DNA of 64,000 bases from Cerrena zonata (taxonomy: Eukaryota; Basidiomycota; Agaricomycetes; Polyporales; Cerrenaceae). Each line of letters starts with the position of its first letter. Position 1 is the stretch's first letter. The stretch is taken from the NCBI GenBank assembly GCA_038087015.1, contig JASBNA010000058.1:1-64000 (forward strand), given 5' to 3'. This document shows, piece after piece, positions 58,925-64,000 of the stretch. The notes below the pieces were generated by a model that was given only the letters and a program-made list of their open reading frames with translations, was not told the DNA's origin and searched no databases. The position numbers were made by a program, and so were the translations under genes.

Positions 58925-60652
58925 TTATAATGCAACGTCATTTAAATCGTCAGCAACCTTATCAGCATCAGCATCAGTTTCTTTACTTTCTTTGGCTTCA
59001 TCTTTTGGTTCAGCCTTTGGCTCATCCTTTGGCTCAACCTTTGGTTCAGCTTGTTCAGCCTTTGGTTCAGCTTGTTCAGCTTTTAATTCAGCTTGTTCAG
59101 CCTTTGGTTCAGCCTGTTCAGCCTTTGGTTCAGCCTGTTCAGCTTTTGGTTCAGCCTGTTCAGCCTTTGGTTCATCTTTAGTCACCTTTGTAGCAGTTTC
59201 ATCTTTTACTTGATTTTTATTCAGTTCAACTTTCTTTTCATCTCCAATTAAAGTTTCTTTAGGTAATGCAACTTTACTTGTACTTTCTAAATTAATCAAA
59301 GGATTTGACTTATTTAAATTAGAACTAGAGTTATTTTTATGAATATTTGAAGATGAACCAGGTACATGACCATTAATTGGTCTTTTCATATTTGGAGGTA
59401 ATCTTTGTGGAGTGAAGGCAGTTTGGAAAGTTTCAACATTTGAAATACCGTATTTTCTTAAAGCTCTTCTTTTCCAAACATCCAAGTAATTTAATTTACC
59501 TCTTAATTTAGCACCAAATTCTTTACCTGAGCGATCTAAAAATGATAATTCACCTTCACCTTCATCTTCATCCCCAATCATATAATCATCATCTCTAGAA
59601 CTATCTAAATAACCATTATCAACTCTTGATTCTGATTGATCAATTTGGAAATTACCAGCTTCTAAATCATTTACAAAACCAAAGATAAATTCTTGGAAAC
59701 TTGATGCAATAACTAATTTAGTATCATAATCTCTACCAAATAATATAATTTGACCCCATTGACCTGCAGGACCGGGTGCTAAATCTAAAGCAAATTGATT
59801 ACCACAAGAATCTTTAATCAAAGGAACCCAACCTCTATGAACATAATAAGGTTGAATTGAATTTGGTGGGATTGATTTTTGATTAGTTATAAAATTATTA
59901 TTAATTTTGGGAGAAGTTTTATCATTTGTAGTATCAATATCTGACTGAGAATCAGTTTTTTGTAAAATTTGTTGTTTTTTTTGATGTTGTAAAATGTATT
60001 GTTGTTTTTCAATTCTTTGACTTACTTTAGCCCAAATTGAATATTCTTCAATAATACTTTCAATATCTAATAAAGTTAATCCCATAATTAAACCAGTGGG
60101 TTTACCTCCTCTAAATTGTCCATCATGGATTTTATAAAATTGTCTAAATTCAACTGGTAACGATCCCATTGCCAAATCATTTTCAAATTCATTTAAATCA
60201 GCACTAGTGACTCCATAATTTAAATTATCTTCTAATTCGGGATATTCTTCTTCCAACCAATTTTCAATTCTATTCCATAATGATTCAATCGATGGTAATG
60301 GGGGTTGTCCATTTGAAAAATTTTGTAATTGAACATCAGATGAATTACGGGAATTCTTTAAATTAGTACTAGACGATCTTAATCCTGGTCTATAACCAAT
60401 TGGTCCATTATTTAGTTGACTAGAACTGTTATTATTTGGTTGTCCTTCGATTAATGAATGACTAGATGAATTAGCAGTAGCTAAACGATTTAACTCATGT
60501 AATCTTGAACCAGAATCAAACCCTCCTGACCCCCCAACCACATTACTGGTTGAGCCATTAATAGAATTCTTATATGGGGATCCATATGAAGCATAATGAT
60601 CTTCAGTGGTTATAGAATGCACAAATGCTTTGAAATTATCAAGTAATCCCAT
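58925..60652 (-). CDS. SMI1: Cell-wall synthesis and integrity regulator Smi1/Knr4
   Basis: Intrinsically partly disordered hub protein acting with the Slt2 MAP-kinase pathway in glucan synthesis and stress response. The start MGLLDNFKAFVHSITTEDHY is a family mark. The SMI1/KNR4 domain spans about 120-330: WNRIENWLEEEYPELEDNLN, then LPVEFRQFYKIHDGQFRGGK and WVPLIKDSCGNQFALDLAPG followed by PAGQWGQIILFGRDY. A C-terminal block ALRKYGISNVETFQTAFTPQ follows. The last 80 residues are a Glu/Lys/Ala tail with heptad repeats (EPKAEQA). 575 residues. Confidence 0.95.
   Translation of the reverse strand: MGLLDNFKAFVHSITTEDHYASYGSPYKNSINGSTSNVVGGSGGFDSGSRLHELNRLATANSSSHSLIEGQPNNNSSSQLNNGPIGYRPGLRSSSTNLKNSRNSSDVQLQNFSNGQPPLPSIESLWNRIENWLEEEYPELEDNLNYGVTSADLNEFENDLAMGSLPVEFRQFYKIHDGQFRGGKPTGLIMGLTLLDIESIIEEYSIWAKVSQRIEKQQYILQHQKKQQILQKTDSQSDIDTTNDKTSPKINNNFITNQKSIPPNSIQPYYVHRGWVPLIKDSCGNQFALDLAPGPAGQWGQIILFGRDYDTKLVIASSFQEFIFGFVNDLEAGNFQIDQSESRVDNGYLDSSRDDDYMIGDEDEGEGELSFLDRSGKEFGAKLRGKLNYLDVWKRRALRKYGISNVETFQTAFTPQRLPPNMKRPINGHVPGSSSNIHKNNSSSNLNKSNPLINLESTSKVALPKETLIGDEKKVELNKNQVKDETATKVTKDEPKAEQAEPKAEQAEPKAEQAEPKAEQAELKAEQAEPKAEQAEPKVEPKDEPKAEPKDEAKESKETDADADKVADDLNDVAL
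59048..59173 (-). repeat. 21-base coding minisatellite in SMI1
   Basis: Six copies of a 21-base unit encode the heptad EPKAEQA (one copy ELKAEQA) at about residues 494-535, followed by degenerate EPKVEPKDEPKAEPKDE. Copy number is probably variable among strains. Confidence 0.9.
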
Positions 60653-61519
60653 CTTATCCTCTATTTCTTCTTTGCTTCCGAGATTTTCTCAAACTCTTAT
60701 ACTTCAAGCAACTATTTGAACAACTAATCCAAAACTTAAAAATATTTTCTTTTGGAAAATCAATTTTATAACCTTAGCGCAAACACCAAATCAGCAATCA
60801 ATATCGGTACCTCGATTCAAATGATGAAACTCAACTTTGTAAAAAGACGTGTTATTATACAACTTTGAATCCTAAAAAAAGTATGAATTTTAAAACCTTT
60901 AGCGATGAATTTGTTAAAATGTTTATATTTTTGTTCGATTTCAAAGTGCGCGGGAAAAGGCACAAGTTTATTGTGCAATAAATAGCGTTTTTCTTTCTTT
61001 TTTTTCGTTCTCACCGAAACTGAAAGCGTGTTAAGACGTTCTACTTACTTCGAAGAGGCTTTCTACCTGCCTTTGTTGAACTTCCTTGTGTAGAATAGGT
61101 TTATTTCCGTGAAGGATTGTAATTTGAAGTTTGAAGCAGTTTTTTTTTTCCATGAAAAAAAAATGACTTTTTTTTAAAAAAAAAAGACAAAAAAAAAAGA
61201 CAAACAAAAAAAAAATAATTGCGATCACGTGACGAAACTAAGTCTAAATTTGGTTCTTTTAATCAGCTACTGGTCTTACTACTGCTAGGATGCTAGCACA
61301 ATCTCGTAATTGGCCTGTTTCAATGGGTCGTCTAATATACGTGCAATACCTTTTTAAAACAACTGGGCATCGTATAGCTTGTTTGTTAGGGCACATTGGA
61401 GGTGCGGTCACGTGCACGACCTCCCTCAGAAAAGCTCCTAGGCCAATGGCTGCAACTTACAAGATATTCTGACTATTAATAAATAAATTCTATAAACTTA
61501 TAAGGTATGACAAACGTGC
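60653..61519. other. SMI1 upstream region with CACGTG boxes
   Basis: About 870 bases with A/T runs (61141-61200). Two CACGTG boxes lie at 61226-61231 (in TCACGTGA) and 61409-61414. A 60-codon frame (61290-61472) is GC-richer than its surroundings but has no recognisable protein features; I reject it. Confidence 0.5.
61225..61414. promoter_or_regulatory. Two CACGTG (Cbf1/Tye7/Pho4-type) boxes
   Basis: TCACGTGA at 61225-61232 is a full palindrome of the Cbf1 type; GTCACGTGCAC at 61407-61417 is a second. They lie 570 and 755 bases before the SMI1 ATG and downstream of GSH1, so the target gene is unclear. Confidence 0.4.
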
Positions 61520-63835
61520 TTAATGGCCATTGGCGACTCCGTTGAGGCTTGGGGCTTGTCTTGACTTCAAAAAAGACGCTAATGACTTACCAAAATAACT
61601 TTCTAATAACTCGGGATGGTTAAAATCCAAGTCGGAAATGATTTGAGACTTCTTGATCAACTCGTAGTTTAGTTCATCGGAAACTTTTGAGTCTTGATTA
61701 TACAAGGTGCTTTGTAATACTTGATTTCTTAACCAATTTGCAATGGTTGGGATTTTACCACTTGCTCTATAACTGATTAGTTTTAAGTATTGTTGCAAAG
61801 TCAATAAATCACCAGCCAATTCATTCAGATTACAATGGTTATTATCCTTTAGAGTATCCGGAATCAAATCGGTGGCGATCAACTTGATGATCATCTTAAT
61901 CAAACCAGGAAATATGTTATTACCATTGATTATTTCATTAACGGTTAATTTTGATTCATTTTCATCCGAATTACCGACGTCAGGCGAATCTTCTTCAACT
62001 TCAAGATTCAGAGGATCTTCGAAATATCCATTAAGATAAACCTTATCGTTGATCAATTCATCATTGCCTTGGTTGATAAATCTATCAAACCAAGTAAGAT
62101 CATAACCAATGAAATCAGAGTTTTTCAAATTCCATAATTTAGGATTTTTAAACCAAAATTTATCTTTCAAAACCGAATCAACTCTATGAGCAATCTTCAT
62201 GTTATTATCAATTTTACTAATTGGAATATAGTAATTTGGGTTATACTTCAATATAGCTTTAGAAACTAAAGTTATGAAATTGGAATATGCTGCATTTTCA
62301 AAATCAGTTAATTGAATTTCCATTGGTCTAAATTCAACTCTCCATCCAGGTTTTTCGCTTAAATTTTCTCCATTTGGATATAATGCTGGTGGCTTAAATC
62401 TCAAAGTTTGCCAATTGGTACTTTGAATATTTTCAAAATGATCATTTGATAATTCATTATCTTGATTTATTCTTTCATTGAATATGACTAATGGATCTCG
62501 AATGAATAAATGAGCAAAATGTTTTGCTAATATTGGATCAAATAACTTTGATTCAATTAATCGATTATAAATCTTTTCATTGATAGGCGAATAAATATCA
62601 TTATAAATTTCATTGAAATATGATTTTTTATCATTAAATTTATAATTTTCATCACTTAAATAATTATCAATTGATTCATATCTTGACTTGGGAATTTTTT
62701 GTATTGGTTTAGTCAGTTTATTGATTCTTAAATTAGTATCACCGAATTCATTGATAATTCGATCTCCATTAATTCCTTTACCACCTCCCAAATTATTCAT
62801 ATGATCTTTAACTTCTTCTTCAACATCTAATCCACCGAAAAAATCATACCCTGGATATGGCTCTTCATCTCGTTCAATAAATGTACGATCATCAACTGCT
62901 CCACTAATAACATTCCATCTAACATCTTGATCTACTAAGAAACCTTTGAAAATTGGTGCTGCTGCAGATAACGATAACATGATGGGGGTTAATGGAGCCA
63001 AACTATCATATAAATATCTTGCTTGACTAATATCTTTGGCTTGAACCGTAATTTGTAAACATGATGAACCCATACCAAATCCCATTGAGTCCATATAAAC
63101 AAACCCCGGTTTTGATGCACCAATCCAAGGTTCCAAATCACTATTAAAATAATCACGATTTTTAGGAATTGAATCATCTAATAATTTAGTATTTACATCA
63201 GGATAAATGGGTAAGTTAATGGCAACTTTATGACCTCTTCTTTTTCTAATATTTGCAGTTAAAGTTGGAAATCTAGCGTGTCTATTAATAATTTCATCTG
63301 GCAAAAACAATGACTGAGATGCTGGACCAATTGGTTTTGCATTTGGTGAAGTAAAAATATCACATCCCATTCTTGGAAAGGAAGTTAAAGTGAGTGGTTT
63401 GATATTACTTGGTAATTCAGATTCACTAATTTTTCTTCTTTTAATCATATTTTTTTCAACATAAATATAATCACATATAAAATCTCCATTATAAGGTTTT
63501 AGAGGTGTTGCTTCAATCATGAATCTACCATATTCTGGATGGAAAGAAACATCATTTTCAATAGCTTTATTATAAGATTCTGGTTTTTCTGGATCATTTA
63601 AATCATCTAATATATAATCTTTATCAATAGATAATCTAGCAGTTTTAGATTCATCATTAATATCCACCAACATATATTCAACTTCATCTCCCCAGTAAAA
63701 TTTATCATTTAATCTAGTTTTGGAGTGTTGTTTGAAAATGTTAATAAGTTGAGTAATCCCATTATCTCTAACATGTTCATTATATTGCTTAGCTTCATGC
63801 CAGTCCAATGGAGTACCTAAAGACAAAAGTCCCAT
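61520..63835 (-). CDS. GSH1: Glutamate-cysteine ligase (gamma-glutamylcysteine synthetase)
   Basis: First, rate-limiting step of glutathione synthesis: ATP-dependent joining of glutamate to cysteine; cytosolic. The start MGLLSLGTPLDWHEAKQYNE is a family mark. Further blocks are FYWGDEVEYMLVDI (catalytic Glu pair), FHPEYGRFMIEATPLKPYNG, DSMGFGMGSSCLQITVQAKD (with the M-G-F-G-M-G-S-S-C-L-Q-x-T core), PIMLSLSAAAPIFKG and the C-terminal NPNYYIPISKIDNN followed by GYFEDPLN. At 771 residues it is somewhat longer than S. cerevisiae Gsh1 because of an acidic insertion (EEDSPDVGNSDENESK). The promoter lies at 63836-64000 and runs off the window. Confidence 0.97.
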   Translation of the reverse strand: MGLLSLGTPLDWHEAKQYNEHVRDNGITQLINIFKQHSKTRLNDKFYWGDEVEYMLVDINDESKTARLSIDKDYILDDLNDPEKPESYNKAIENDVSFHPEYGRFMIEATPLKPYNGDFICDYIYVEKNMIKRRKISESELPSNIKPLTLTSFPRMGCDIFTSPNAKPIGPASQSLFLPDEIINRHARFPTLTANIRKRRGHKVAINLPIYPDVNTKLLDDSIPKNRDYFNSDLEPWIGASKPGFVYMDSMGFGMGSSCLQITVQAKDISQARYLYDSLAPLTPIMLSLSAAAPIFKGFLVDQDVRWNVISGAVDDRTFIERDEEPYPGYDFFGGLDVEEEVKDHMNNLGGGKGINGDRIINEFGDTNLRINKLTKPIQKIPKSRYESIDNYLSDENYKFNDKKSYFNEIYNDIYSPINEKIYNRLIESKLFDPILAKHFAHLFIRDPLVIFNERINQDNELSNDHFENIQSTNWQTLRFKPPALYPNGENLSEKPGWRVEFRPMEIQLTDFENAAYSNFITLVSKAILKYNPNYYIPISKIDNNMKIAHRVDSVLKDKFWFKNPKLWNLKNSDFIGYDLTWFDRFINQGNDELINDKVYLNGYFEDPLNLEVEEDSPDVGNSDENESKLTVNEIINGNNIFPGLIKMIIKLIATDLIPDTLKDNNHCNLNELAGDLLTLQQYLKLISYRASGKIPTIANWLRNQVLQSTLYNQDSKVSDELNYELIKKSQIISDLDFNHPELLESYFGKSLASFLKSRQAPSLNGVANGH

Positions 63836-64000
63836 GGTTAAGAAATGAAAAGAAGTAAAAAATTAATAAGAAGCGAATGAAACGAACGAAAGTTAATCGA
63901 TAATTCCCAATTCTAACAGCTTCCGAAAAGTCCAACAGCCTCCGACGTGAACCTATTCAACTAAACTTGTTGGTACCAACTAAAATCAAAGAAGTGAAGT

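Noticed and set aside
61290..61472. 60-codon frame upstream of SMI1
   Set aside because: No protein-like pattern, no homologue recognised; region fits a promoter with CACGTG boxes.

Overview
The window is nuclear DNA of a budding yeast. Genes are dense, mostly intronless and on both strands. The DNA is AT-rich, with many poly-A/poly-T runs between genes. The gene families point to the CUG-Ser (Candida/Debaryomyces/Scheffersomyces) clade: CFEM haem-binding GPI proteins beside a short ferric-reductase-like gene, an Op4-like secreted Ser-rich protein, Mnn4/LicD and Mnn1 mannan enzymes, and a Gsm1-type Zn2Cys6 factor. At least two CTG codons also fall where serine fits the family better than leucine. 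I cannot name the species.

Left part (0-20.5 kb), housekeeping and cell-cycle genes: DOC1/APC10, BNA6, ECO1, a mitochondrial carrier, a CENP-T/Cnn1-like kinetochore gene, MTO1, CMS1, COG1, an unknown basic protein, HAP2 (NF-YA), CSE1 and VRG4. Between 4.5 and 12.8 kb four genes (CENP-T, MTO1, CMS1, COG1) carry single-base frame changes, mostly apparent one-base losses. This looks like a patch of poor consensus sequence, although true decay cannot be excluded.

Middle part (20.5-43.8 kb): ADE4 with two TGACTC sites, a tandem pair of GNAT acetyltransferases, DHH1, a small zinc-ribbon protein, EFL1/RIA1, an Ibd2/Nst1-like protein, two unknown proteins, REX1, a DYN3-like gene, another unknown, an amino acid permease with a GATA-rich promoter, an unlisted 50-residue predicted membrane protein, and GSM1.

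Right part (43.8-64 kb), surface and uptake genes: an MNN4-like LicD protein, a DAL5-family transporter with GATA sites, an Op4-like secreted repeat protein, a ferric-reductase-like gene divergent from a frame-broken CFEM gene, a second intact CFEM-GPI gene, an MNN1-family mannosyltransferase, SMI1/KNR4, and GSH1 (gamma-glutamylcysteine synthetase). The reductase plus two CFEM genes resembles the haem-acquisition (Frp1/Pga7-type) arrangement of Candida.

No tRNA, rRNA, CRISPR or transposon was recognised. Start codons were chosen as ATG; several long open frames begin at non-ATG codons and were trimmed. The most useful second looks are the frameshift patch, a possible terminal intron in COG1, the haem locus, the internally duplicated Op4-like protein, a GTACA-NN-TGTAC dyad array, and four Rap1-type promoter motifs.
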